From a virus: DNA of 23,373 bases. Every line of letters begins with the position of its first letter. Positions within the stretch are counted from its first letter, which is position 1. Positions 8,089 through 13,821 of this stretch are shown here, one piece after another. A model generated the notes under the pieces. That model was not told the origin of the DNA. It saw only the letters and a program-made list of their open reading frames with translations, and ran no database searches. The stretch covers positions 1 to 23,373 of IMG/VR virus record IMGVR_UViG_3300042860_000035. One strand, given 5' to 3'. The translations under genes and the position numbers were made by a program.

Positions 8089-8108
8089 TCACACCAGATT
8101 AGTGTGAT
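8088..8108 (+). other. Intergenic hairpin (7-bp stem, 7-base loop)
   Basis: ATCACAC at 8088-8094 pairs with GTGTGAT at 8102-8108. It begins at the stop codon of the 280-residue fibre gene and lies in the longest non-coding gap of the window. No U-tract follows, so a classical intrinsic terminator is unlikely. An RNA processing or stability element is possible. Confidence 0.4.
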
Positions 8109-8130
8109 CGGACTAACGAAAGGAACTTAC

Positions 8131-8367
8131 ATGATTACCAAAGAAACCGTAGTAGACCAAATCACTGTTGTTGAGAACGGCACAGTGCTTTACCGTGAAG
8201 CCACCCGCATCATTGAGGATGGCAACCTACTGACACAAACATACCATCGTTCATCCTTAACACCGGGGCAGGATTTATCGGGTCAGCCCAGCAAGGTTAT
8301 ATCAATCGCTCAAGCAGCATGGACACCTGAAGTAATCGCAGCCTATCAAGCCGCACAAGCAACATAA
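8131..8367 (+). CDS. Small conserved phage protein in fibre array (78 aa)
   Basis: I place the start at the ATG at 8131, because AAAGGA sits nine bases upstream. An in-frame GTG at 8104 would lie in the hairpin and has no ribosome site. The product has a beta-rich N-terminus (TVVDQITVVENGTVLYRE) and a middle with Thr-Tyr-His-Arg-Ser-Ser-Leu-Thr-Pro-Gly, then AAWTPEVIAAYQAAQAT at the end. Very similar small proteins accompany fibre genes in many uncultured phages, as far as I recall. The function is unknown; a fibre chaperone or fibre-bound accessory protein would fit the position. Confidence 0.7.
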   Translation: MITKETVVDQITVVENGTVLYREATRIIEDGNLLTQTYHRSSLTPGQDLSGQPSKVISIAQAAWTPEVIAAYQAAQAT

Positions 8368-8377
8368 GGAGCCTACT

Positions 8378-8938
8378 GTGTCTACAGTAAAAGCAAACAA
8401 CGTCCAAGTCGGGCAATCCGGCACAGCGACTAATAATTTCACCTTGTATCAACCATCCACGCCGGATGGTACGGTGCGTCTTGCTGTAGGCAACTCCGGG
8501 GCTACAAGTGCTGACGTGTTGACGGCCAATAGCTCCGGCAACGTAGGGATTGGAACGAGTTCGCCTTCTGCTTTAGGTGGCGGGGGGCTTACACTCGGAA
8601 CCACTTCTGCCGGCAAAAATCTGATTATGTATTCTTCGTCGGATGGCAACAATGGATTGGTTCAGTTTATTGACTTTAATGCAGCTAACGCATTTCAGAT
8701 CAATGGAAACAGCGCCAATATTGGTCTGTATGGCTATGGCTCTCGGCCAATGATTTTCTATACGAACGGCACCGAGCGATTTCGTATTGACAGCACGGGC
8801 GCTTGGGGATTGAGCGGCGCGAACTATGGCTCGGCTGGGCAGGCGCTTGTTTCTCAAGGATCAGGTTTGCCCCCTGTTTGGGGGTCGGCTGGAGTTTCAA
8901 CCGCTAAAGCTGTCGCTTTAGCTTTAGTGTTTGGATAA
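8378..8938 (+). CDS. Tail fibre protein with GTG start (186 aa)
   Basis: The GTG at 8378 is chosen because AAGGAG lies directly upstream, with a spacer of about six bases. The N-terminus (STVKANNVQVGQSGTATNNF) and the following TLYQPSTPDGTVRLAVG segment are a recognisable first module of phage fibres. A shaft motif (SSGNVGIGTSSP) follows, then a middle of about 75 residues that includes another GTERFRIDSTG unit. The end has an AGQALVSQGSGLPPVWG turn and closes in small hydrophobic residues (ALALVFG), a frequent fibre C-terminus. It is probably a short adhesin fibre of the same array. Confidence 0.7.
   Translation: MSTVKANNVQVGQSGTATNNFTLYQPSTPDGTVRLAVGNSGATSADVLTANSSGNVGIGTSSPSALGGGGLTLGTTSAGKNLIMYSSSDGNNGLVQFIDFNAANAFQINGNSANIGLYGYGSRPMIFYTNGTERFRIDSTGAWGLSGANYGSAGQALVSQGSGLPPVWGSAGVSTAKAVALALVFG
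8903..8922 (+). other. Intragenic hairpin near end of the GTG-start fibre gene
   Basis: GCTAAAGC at 8903-8910 pairs perfectly with GCTTTAGC at 8915-8922 across a TGTC loop. It is coding (Ala-Lys-Ala-Val-Ala-Leu-Ala), 14 bases before the stop codon. There is no U-tract. It may only reflect repeated Ala codons. Confidence 0.35.
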
Positions 8939-8956
8939 TTTTAGGAGTTTAAGAAA

Positions 8957-9310
8957 ATGGCTGCACCAAATATTGCCGCTGCTAATTATATTTACGGTAA
9001 GAGTGGAGTTCAGCAAGTCGGAACATCTGCCACCGCAATCGTAAGCAATAGCGCGGGGAGCGGTAAGGTTCTAAAAGTCAATTCACTTTACGTCAGTAAC
9101 GTGGACGGTACTAACAACGCCGACCTGACGGTTGATTTGTTTCGTTCTAGCGTTGCTTATCGTATTGCTTATACGGTCGTGGTTCCAGCCGACGCGGCGC
9201 TTGATATATTGAGCAATCACATTTACCTTGAGGAAGGCGATAGCCTGCGCCTCACTGCAAGCGCATCCGGCGACCTCGAGGCAGTGTGCAGCTACGAGGA
9301 GATTTCCTAA
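8957..9310 (+). CDS. Small conserved phage structural protein (117 aa)
   Basis: The protein is nearly all beta strand. Landmarks are GTSATAIVSNSAGSGKV, the LYVSNVDGTNNADLTVDLFR segment and the C-terminal YLEEGDSLRLTASASGDLEA followed by a Cys-Ser-Tyr-Glu-Glu-Ile-Ser end. I recall very close relatives in many uncultured marine and freshwater phages and cyanophages, beside fibre genes. It is usually left as hypothetical or virion-associated. The compact all-beta character suits a decoration, collar or fibre-base protein. AGGAG lies 11 bases upstream of the start. Its stop overlaps the next start (TAATG). Confidence 0.7.
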   Translation: MAAPNIAAANYIYGKSGVQQVGTSATAIVSNSAGSGKVLKVNSLYVSNVDGTNNADLTVDLFRSSVAYRIAYTVVVPADAALDILSNHIYLEEGDSLRLTASASGDLEAVCSYEEIS

Positions 9311-10227
9311 TGCAACCGGGAAACGGCAGTGTCTTAGGAAAAAAGAACGCCACCTTTCAAACCGGAGCGTCAGGGGTCTTTAAGTTAAATGAACAGCAAG
9401 TCGGAATGCTAAGTTCGACTTGGCCAGGGTCTTCGACGCCAGTAGTTTTTTATGCGTTGTTGGTCGCCGGGGGTGGTGGCGGTGGAGTCACTTCCGCGGG
9501 GCAGGGCGGCTCTGGCGGTGCTGGTGCTGGTGGAATGTTTGAACCAACTGGCCAGATAAAGCAAAACGTACCGCTAACAGTAACCATTGGCGCTGGCGGT
9601 CCTGGCGGCAATACATCAACATTAATAACGCGTGGTTCAAATACCACCATCACTTCAAGCGATGGCACTGTCAATTTAATAGCCTACGGCGGCGGTCACG
9701 GCTTGGGGTTTTGGGCTAATATGGACAGCGACGGAAGCGGTGGTTCCGGTGGGGGTCTTTACACGGGCACAACTGGCGCTGTTTTTGGACAAGGAAACAT
9801 TGGCGGGAATTCTGGGGGTCCGACTAACTACGGCGGCGGGGGCGGCGGAGGTGCGGGTGCTGCTGGTGGCAACGCTGATCCAGGAACTGGTGGTGCTGGC
9901 CGTGCGGCTCTGATCAATGGCACAACTTACGCCGGTGGTGGCGGGGGTGGTGGGCGCAATCAAGCGGGAACCGGTGGTGCTGGCGGGGGCGGTAACGGAA
10001 CTACCGGCAGTGGCACCGGACAATCAGGCAGTGCGAATACAGGTGGTGGCGGCGGTTCTGGCGCTGAGGGGGGAACTTCCGGATCTGGTGGATCTGGTAT
10101 TGCGATTATCGCGTATCCAGATTCGTACCCGGCCGCGAACACTACTGGTTCACCGTCTTATTCCGTTTCAAGCGGAAGGCGCGTGTACACGTTCACCGGT
10201 AACGGAACGCTCACAATTCCGACATAG
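9310..10227 (+). CDS. Glycine-rich tail adhesin/fibre-tip protein (305 aa)
   Basis: The start is the ATG at 9310 overlapping the upstream stop; the frame extends to 9286, but that would overlap the previous gene by 25 bases. An N-terminal region of about 45 residues (ASGVFKLNEQQVGML and a WPGSSTP segment) is a known opening of phage Gly-rich proteins. The body has many long Gly runs, beginning YALLVAGGGGGGV and IGAGGPGGN. It closes with SGIAIIAYPD and a YTFTGNGTLTIPT strand. It resembles the Gly-rich_2 type domain of phage and bacterial surface proteins. By analogy with the T-even adhesin gp38 of phage S16, the Gly runs may pack as polyglycine II helices and display receptor-binding loops; that is inference. 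Confidence 0.75.
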   Translation: MQPGNGSVLGKKNATFQTGASGVFKLNEQQVGMLSSTWPGSSTPVVFYALLVAGGGGGGVTSAGQGGSGGAGAGGMFEPTGQIKQNVPLTVTIGAGGPGGNTSTLITRGSNTTITSSDGTVNLIAYGGGHGLGFWANMDSDGSGGSGGGLYTGTTGAVFGQGNIGGNSGGPTNYGGGGGGGAGAAGGNADPGTGGAGRAALINGTTYAGGGGGGGRNQAGTGGAGGGGNGTTGSGTGQSGSANTGGGGGSGAEGGTSGSGGSGIAIIAYPDSYPAANTTGSPSYSVSSGRRVYTFTGNGTLTIPT

Positions 10228-10235
10228 GGATAAAC

Positions 10236-10598
10236 ATGGCGCACTTTGCAAAACTTGATTCATCTGGGCGCGTGATCGAAGTTCACGTCGTCCACAATAA
10301 CGAGCTACTGGATGAGAACGGTGTCGAGCAAGAAACCCGCGGCGTTGATTTTTTAAGGACATGGTCGAGCGGGCACGAGGCCTGGAAACAGACGAGCTAC
10401 AACGGCAGCTTCCGCAAGCATTTCGCTGGCATTGGCTATACCTACGACGCCCAGCGCGATGCGTTTATCCCGCCAAAGCCTTTTGCTTCATGGACGCTTA
10501 ACGAAAGCACGCTCAATTGGGAGCCACCAGTCCCGTACCCGACCGATGAAAAAGGTTATCGTTGGGACGAGCCTACGCTTTCTTGGATCGCAATTTAA
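10236..10598 (+). CDS. Conserved phage protein of unknown function (120 aa)
   Basis: The sequence is very typical of a small family widespread in cyanophages and other aquatic phages: MAHFAKLDSSGRVIEVHVVH at the start, NNELLDENGVEQE, a WKQTSYNGSFRKHFAGIGYT core, then FIPPKPFASWTLNESTLNWE. Two Trp-centred repeats near the end (NWEPPVPYP and RWDEPTLSWIAI) suggest a small beta sheet. No enzyme motif is visible. Its place between the fibre array and the lysis genes suggests a minor virion or fibre-associated role. The start has a short AGGGA site. Confidence 0.75.
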   Translation: MAHFAKLDSSGRVIEVHVVHNNELLDENGVEQETRGVDFLRTWSSGHEAWKQTSYNGSFRKHFAGIGYTYDAQRDAFIPPKPFASWTLNESTLNWEPPVPYPTDEKGYRWDEPTLSWIAI

Positions 10599-10610
10599 CC
10601 GGAGTAAATC

Positions 10611-10871
10611 ATGACTGAACTTATTCAAGAAGTACCCGCTCAAGCAGAGCTTGACCGCCACTTCTCAGCAATGGGTGACTCGGTGGATCTCATCAACGCT
10701 ATTGTTGCTGGTACTCGGATGCAAAACGAACCAGCGCAAGAGCGTCAAGACTGCATCAAGCGCAATGTCGAGCATCTTGAGCTTATGATTGCAAAGAAAT
10801 GGTTTACGGGTCGTAATCTAACGGCCATCAACGCAGCCATCGCCGCCGGTAAGTCCTATCAACCAACTTAA
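10611..10871 (+). CDS. Small helical phage protein of unknown function (86 aa)
   Basis: The product is an acidic, mostly helical protein with motifs RNVEHLELMIAKKWFTG and a following Asn-Leu-Thr-Ala-Ile-Asn-Ala-Ala-Ile segment. Small proteins with this C-terminal part often sit beside the preceding 120-residue protein in related phages, as far as I recall. There is no signal peptide or membrane segment. CGGAG lies upstream at proper spacing. The function is not known. Confidence 0.65.
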   Translation: MTELIQEVPAQAELDRHFSAMGDSVDLINAIVAGTRMQNEPAQERQDCIKRNVEHLELMIAKKWFTGRNLTAINAAIAAGKSYQPT

Positions 10872-10880
10872 GAGGTTTGC

Positions 10881-11045
10881 ATGAAACTTCATATTCCCAT
10901 CGAACTCGCGAATCAAATCATTGGCTACCTGGGTACCCGCCCGTACCAAGAGGTCTATCAACTAATCGACGGCATGCAGGAGGCTGCAAAGCCGCCGATG
11001 ACCCCCTTGCAGGAAGTGCCAACCGAGGAACAAGAGGCTGCTTAA
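10881..11045 (+). CDS. Very small phage protein (54 aa)
   Basis: The ATG at 10881 is preceded by AAGAGG with a five-base spacer, and the frame runs to a TAA directly before the next start at 11046. The protein starts MKLHIPIELANQIIGYLG, continues TRPYQEVYQLIDGMQEAAKP and ends in an acidic tail. The helical first 36 residues look like a small oligomerising helical hairpin. The tight fit between neighbours and the good ribosome site support a real gene despite its size. I recall similar short proteins in other phages, but no function. Confidence 0.7.
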   Translation: MKLHIPIELANQIIGYLGTRPYQEVYQLIDGMQEAAKPPMTPLQEVPTEEQEAA

Positions 11046-11243
11046 ATGAGCGACGACCTGGACAAGCGCTTATCGGTACATGAAGCGGTTTGCGCTCAAC
11101 GCTACGAGAACATCGAGAAACGCCTCGGTGATGGAAGCAAGCGCATGCGCCACATTGAGTGGCTGCTGTACATCACGATTGCTGCCGTCTTGCTTGGTCC
11201 AGGTGTCGCGGCCATGTTCGTTAAGAAATTGCTGGGTATCTGA
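11046..11243 (+). CDS. Small membrane protein with N-terminal coiled helix, holin candidate (65 aa)
   Basis: Residues 1-36 are a charged helix (LDKRLSVHEAVCAQRYENIE) and residues 39-60 are one membrane span (WLLYITIAAVLLGPGVAAMF), ended by Lys-Lys. This resembles XhlA-type or similar one-span holin-associated proteins, with the N-terminus in the cytoplasm. It opens a set of four small membrane proteins before the lysozyme. The stop overlaps the next start (TGATG). It could be the holin, an antiholin or an accessory protein. Confidence 0.65.
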   Translation: MSDDLDKRLSVHEAVCAQRYENIEKRLGDGSKRMRHIEWLLYITIAAVLLGPGVAAMFVKKLLGI

Positions 11244-11668
11244 TGGACGATAAGACCCACGAATTAGCGGTTCTTAAGGCGCAAGCCAAGATCCGGCTTG
11301 AAGAGCTTAAAGCGCAAGACTCGGCCAAAGAAGTAGCAGGAAAAGCCATTGGCGAAGATGGGCTGCTTTATATCTTCCTGATCGTGCTCGTCGGTGTCGG
11401 TGCATCGTTATTCCTTGAAGGCGAGAAGATCGCCGCTGTAATGGGCCTGCTAGGCGCTTCGTTGACAGCCTTGATCCAAATGCTTAACGGTATTGCCGGA
11501 ACCGCGCCAAAGCAAGAAAAGCCCGAGTTTGAGGTTATCAAGGACCTTATCACCCGCCTGGACAAGTTGGACCGTGCCGAACCGCCTATGCAAGTGGATG
11601 TTGAGGGCAGCAAGGTAACGGTCAAAAAGGGCGCTGACATCGTAACTGCTAAGGGTAATCATGTTTGA
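11243..11668 (+). CDS. Two-span membrane protein, holin candidate (141 aa)
   Basis: An N-terminal amphipathic helix (residues 1-35, rich in Lys, Glu and Ala) is followed by two predicted spans, about 41-60 (LLYIFLIVLVGVGASLFLEG) and 64-86 (IAAVMGLLGASLTALIQMLN). A charged cytoplasmic tail contains KDLITRLDKLDRAEPP and a short beta-like end. Two spans joined by a tight acidic turn, with a charged C-terminus, are usual for class II holins, although the long N-terminal helix is not. The gene overlaps the next by eight bases. I do not recognise a named family. Confidence 0.6.
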   Translation: MDDKTHELAVLKAQAKIRLEELKAQDSAKEVAGKAIGEDGLLYIFLIVLVGVGASLFLEGEKIAAVMGLLGASLTALIQMLNGIAGTAPKQEKPEFEVIKDLITRLDKLDRAEPPMQVDVEGSKVTVKKGADIVTAKGNHV

Positions 11669-12149
11669 ACTACTTGGCGGCGGCCTCCTGGGCTCCATCT
11701 TCGGCGGTTTGTTCAGGCTTGCCCCTGAAGTCCTGAAGTTTTTGGACAAGAAGAACGAGCGCCAGCACGAGTTATCCATGTTCCAACTCCAAACCGACCT
11801 CGAAAAAATGAGGGGCGAGTTCAAGATGGAGGAAAAGTATGTTGACTACAGCATTCAACAAATGGACACGATCAAGGAGGCGTTTAAGGAGCAGGCTCAG
11901 ACTGCAAAGGAGGCAGGTTGGCTGGCTTCTTTTGTCACTGCTATCACCCGTCCTGGCCTCACTTGGATTGCTTTTGGGGTTTATGTTGCTGTTAAAGCTG
12001 CTGGCTTAACGATTGCCTTCCAGACCAATGCGAACTGGGCCGAGGTCTTGACCAAGTCCTACGACGAGGATGATTTTGCCATGCTGAACATGATGCTTAC
12101 GTTCTGGTTTGTAGGACGATCGATTGAGAAGTACAACAAAGGTGGGTAG
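11661..12149 (+). CDS. Holin-like membrane protein (162 aa)
   Basis: The N-terminus is a glycine-rich amphipathic stretch (MFELLGGGLLGSIFGGLFRL), followed by a long charged helix of about 45 residues (ERQHELSMFQLQTDLEKMRG). A span lies near 94-118 (RPGLTWIAFGVYVAVKAAG), and a second hydrophobic helix near 137-153 (MLNMMLTFWFVGRSIEK). I recall this architecture in many phage genomes, always near the lysozyme, and it is sometimes annotated as holin. AAGGG precedes the ATG inside the upstream gene. Its role could be holin or a lysis regulator; a virion-associated membrane protein is less likely. Confidence 0.65.
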   Translation: MFELLGGGLLGSIFGGLFRLAPEVLKFLDKKNERQHELSMFQLQTDLEKMRGEFKMEEKYVDYSIQQMDTIKEAFKEQAQTAKEAGWLASFVTAITRPGLTWIAFGVYVAVKAAGLTIAFQTNANWAEVLTKSYDEDDFAMLNMMLTFWFVGRSIEKYNKGG

Positions 12150-12151
12150 TC

Positions 12152-12334
12152 GTGGAAGCCTTGATCGATTCCCTCGCAAGGGTTTGGTTCTTGGGGGTTG
12201 CGCTTGTTGGCGTGGCCGTTTATGCCGTGACCATTAAGACTCGGCTTGATTACCTCGAGAAGGACCACGACAGGCAGATCCACGCGCTTTGGGAGCATGT
12301 CAACCGATTGATCAAAGAGAAGTCCAGTGAATGA
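12152..12334 (+). CDS. Single-span small membrane protein with GTG start (60 aa)
   Basis: The start is a GTG at 12152 with GGTGGG six bases upstream. Residues 8-28 form one membrane span (ARVWFLGVALVGVAVYAVTI), followed by a charged coiled-coil-like helix (RLDYLEKDHDRQIHALWEHV). This could be an inner-membrane spanin-like protein, a small holin or an antiholin; no lipoprotein partner (lipobox) was found nearby. The last eight bases overlap the lysozyme start, so it is very likely translated together with it. Confidence 0.6.
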   Translation: MEALIDSLARVWFLGVALVGVAVYAVTIKTRLDYLEKDHDRQIHALWEHVNRLIKEKSSE

Positions 12335-12794
12335 GGCTAAGAAGCTTTGCAAGGATGTACTGATCAAGCCCTTTGAAGGGCTGGCAAAGCGTTTGCCTGA
12401 CGGGCGTGTAACGGCCTATCCAGACCCTGGGACTCGTGGCCATCCTTGGACTATAGGATGGGGCGCCACGGGCCCGGAAATCAACCCTGGGACTATCTGG
12501 ACGATCGAGCAGTGCGAGGACGCCCTGGACCACCACGTCGAGTATTTCGTGCGGGGTTTGCTCAAGATGTCGCCCAGCCTGTCAAAAGCGATCCCAAGGC
12601 GCATGGCAGCGGTTACAAGCTGGGCCTATAACTGCGGCCTTGGTAACTACAGGGTGAGCACCTTCAAAAAGCGCATCGACGCCGATAACTGGGATGGTGC
12701 CGCGGATGAGTGCTTGAAGTGGAATAAAGCCGCTGGCAGGGTTTTGCCAGGACTAACCCGTAGGAGGGCGGCCGAGGCCGCGTTAATGCGATGA
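12327..12794 (+). CDS. Endolysin: phage lysozyme of the T4/P21 type (GH24)
   Basis: The 155-residue protein cleaves the glycan bond between MurNAc and GlcNAc in peptidoglycan. Glu17 in KPFEGL is the expected catalytic acid. Asp33 in AYPDPGT and Thr42 in PWTIGWGAT complete the usual Glu-Asp-Thr set. The C-terminus has the family's GLTRRRAAEAALM helix, and the NCGLGNYRVSTF segment forms part of the C-terminal lobe. Compared with T4 lysozyme (Glu11, Asp20), the Glu-Asp spacing is longer by about seven residues. No signal peptide or SAR segment is seen, so export would need a holin. The start is a GTG at 12327, since no in-frame ATG is close, and it overlaps the upstream gene. Confidence 0.9.
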   Translation: MNEAKKLCKDVLIKPFEGLAKRLPDGRVTAYPDPGTRGHPWTIGWGATGPEINPGTIWTIEQCEDALDHHVEYFVRGLLKMSPSLSKAIPRRMAAVTSWAYNCGLGNYRVSTFKKRIDADNWDGAADECLKWNKAAGRVLPGLTRRRAAEAALMR

Positions 12795-13192
12795 GTTCAG
12801 CGACCAAGTCAGATCCGGCCAAGTGGAAGCGCATTGTGGCGTCCGTAAAAGCCTCCGATAAAGGCGGTGATCCAGGCCAATGGAGCGCCCGTAAGGCGCA
12901 ATTAGCGACTCAAAAGTACAAAGCTTCGGGTGGGGGTTACAAAGGGCCCAAAAAGGCGGATAATTCGCTCTCAAAGTGGACGAGCGAGGATTGGGGTACG
13001 AAATCCGGCAAGCCTTCCACGCAAGGGCCTAAGGCCACCGGTGAACGGTACCTGCCCCGGAGAGCGCGAGAGGCGCTTTCGCCTGCTGAGTATGCAGCCA
13101 CCACACGCGCTAAGCGTGAGGGTACCAAGTCCGGTAAGCAATTTGTCGCTCAACCCTCGAAGATCCGCGAGAAAACCGCAAGGTACCGATAA
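12791..13192 (+). CDS. Small basic phage protein, DUF5872-like (133 aa)
   Basis: The product is highly basic (many Lys and Arg) and low in hydrophobic residues. Recognisable segments are DPAKWKRIVASVKASDKGG, PGQWSARKAQLATQKYK, SLSKWTSEDWGTKSGKPSTQ and GPKATGERYLPRRAREALSP. I remember this pattern as DUF5872, found in phages and some large DNA viruses. The function is unknown. The basic, Trp-containing repeats suggest binding to packaged nucleic acid or to a virion component. The start overlaps the lysozyme stop (ATGA), and the stop overlaps the adaptor start (TAATG). The family name is from memory. Confidence 0.7.
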   Translation: MSSATKSDPAKWKRIVASVKASDKGGDPGQWSARKAQLATQKYKASGGGYKGPKKADNSLSKWTSEDWGTKSGKPSTQGPKATGERYLPRRAREALSPAEYAATTRAKREGTKSGKQFVAQPSKIREKTARYR

Positions 13193-13821
13193 TGGCTGTC
13201 ACCATGACCTACACGTCCCTGGTAGCGGATGTCACGCTCTACCTGGAACGCTCGGACGCGCAGACGATCAATCAGATCCCGTCTTTTATCAACCTCGCCG
13301 AGTCGATCATTTCGGACGAGCTAAAGATCCTTGGCCAGCAAGAGACCGTCTCTGCGACCATGGTCCAAGGCACTCCGGTTATTGCCAAGCCTACGCGCTG
13401 GAGGAAGACGACCTCCTTCAACATCACGGTCGCAGGCGAACGCAAGCCACTGCTTTTGAGGAAGTATGAGTACCTACGCAACTATTGGCCCAACCCAACA
13501 ACCGAAGGCGAACCGCTTTTTTACGCCGACTACGACTTCGACAACTGGCTCATTGCGCCAACGCCTGATGCTGCTTATGCGTTTGAGGTCCTTTACTACG
13601 AGAAGATTCAGCCGCTAGACGCAACCAATCAAACCAACTGGTTCACGATCAACGCGCCCCAGGCCATGCTTTACGGCACACTTTTGCAGGCCATGCCCTT
13701 CCTGAAAAACGACTCTCGGGTACAGCTTTGGCAGTCCTTGTATGACCGCGCCATTCAAACGCTCAAGCTCGAGAACGATACCCGGACGATCGATCGTTCG
13801 GCTACGGTGCAAGAAGTATGA
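13192..13821 (+). CDS. Adaptor/tail-tubular-A-like tail protein (209 aa)
   Basis: The helical N-terminus (TYTSLVADVTLYLERSDAQT, then IPSFINLAESIISDELKILG) and the following strands (RWRKTTSFNITVAGERKPLL) match phage adaptor proteins of the T7 gp11/SU10 adaptor type. These form a ring between the portal and the nozzle. The central EPLFYADYDFDNWLIAPTPD and the C-terminal helical part (MLYGTLLQAMPFLKND) are also typical. Length (about 200 residues) is normal for this family. It is translationally coupled at both ends (TAATG and ATGA) to the DUF5872-like gene and the 400-residue protein. The nozzle gene follows one gene later, which supports the assignment. Confidence 0.8.
   Translation: MAVTMTYTSLVADVTLYLERSDAQTINQIPSFINLAESIISDELKILGQQETVSATMVQGTPVIAKPTRWRKTTSFNITVAGERKPLLLRKYEYLRNYWPNPTTEGEPLFYADYDFDNWLIAPTPDAAYAFEVLYYEKIQPLDATNQTNWFTINAPQAMLYGTLLQAMPFLKNDSRVQLWQSLYDRAIQTLKLENDTRTIDRSATVQEV

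Noticed and set aside
8104-8130. Upstream GTG start for the 78-residue protein
   Set aside because: The GTG lies in the hairpin arm and has no ribosome site, whereas AAAGGA precedes the ATG at 8131.
9286-9309. Earlier start for the glycine-rich protein
   Set aside because: It would overlap the preceding gene by 25 bases without a ribosome site; the ATG at 9310 overlaps the stop codon as at many other junctions here.
2615-10227. Diversity-generating retroelement variable region in the fibre genes
   Set aside because: No reverse transcriptase, accessory gene or adenine-biased template/variable repeat pair was seen in the window; the internal repeats are protein-level duplications with synonymous differences.
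10877-11083. Alternative + strand frame of 68 residues
   Set aside because: It overlaps the 54-residue gene at 10881, which has AAGAGG at proper spacing and fits exactly between its neighbours; the alternative overlaps the next gene and has unlikely composition.
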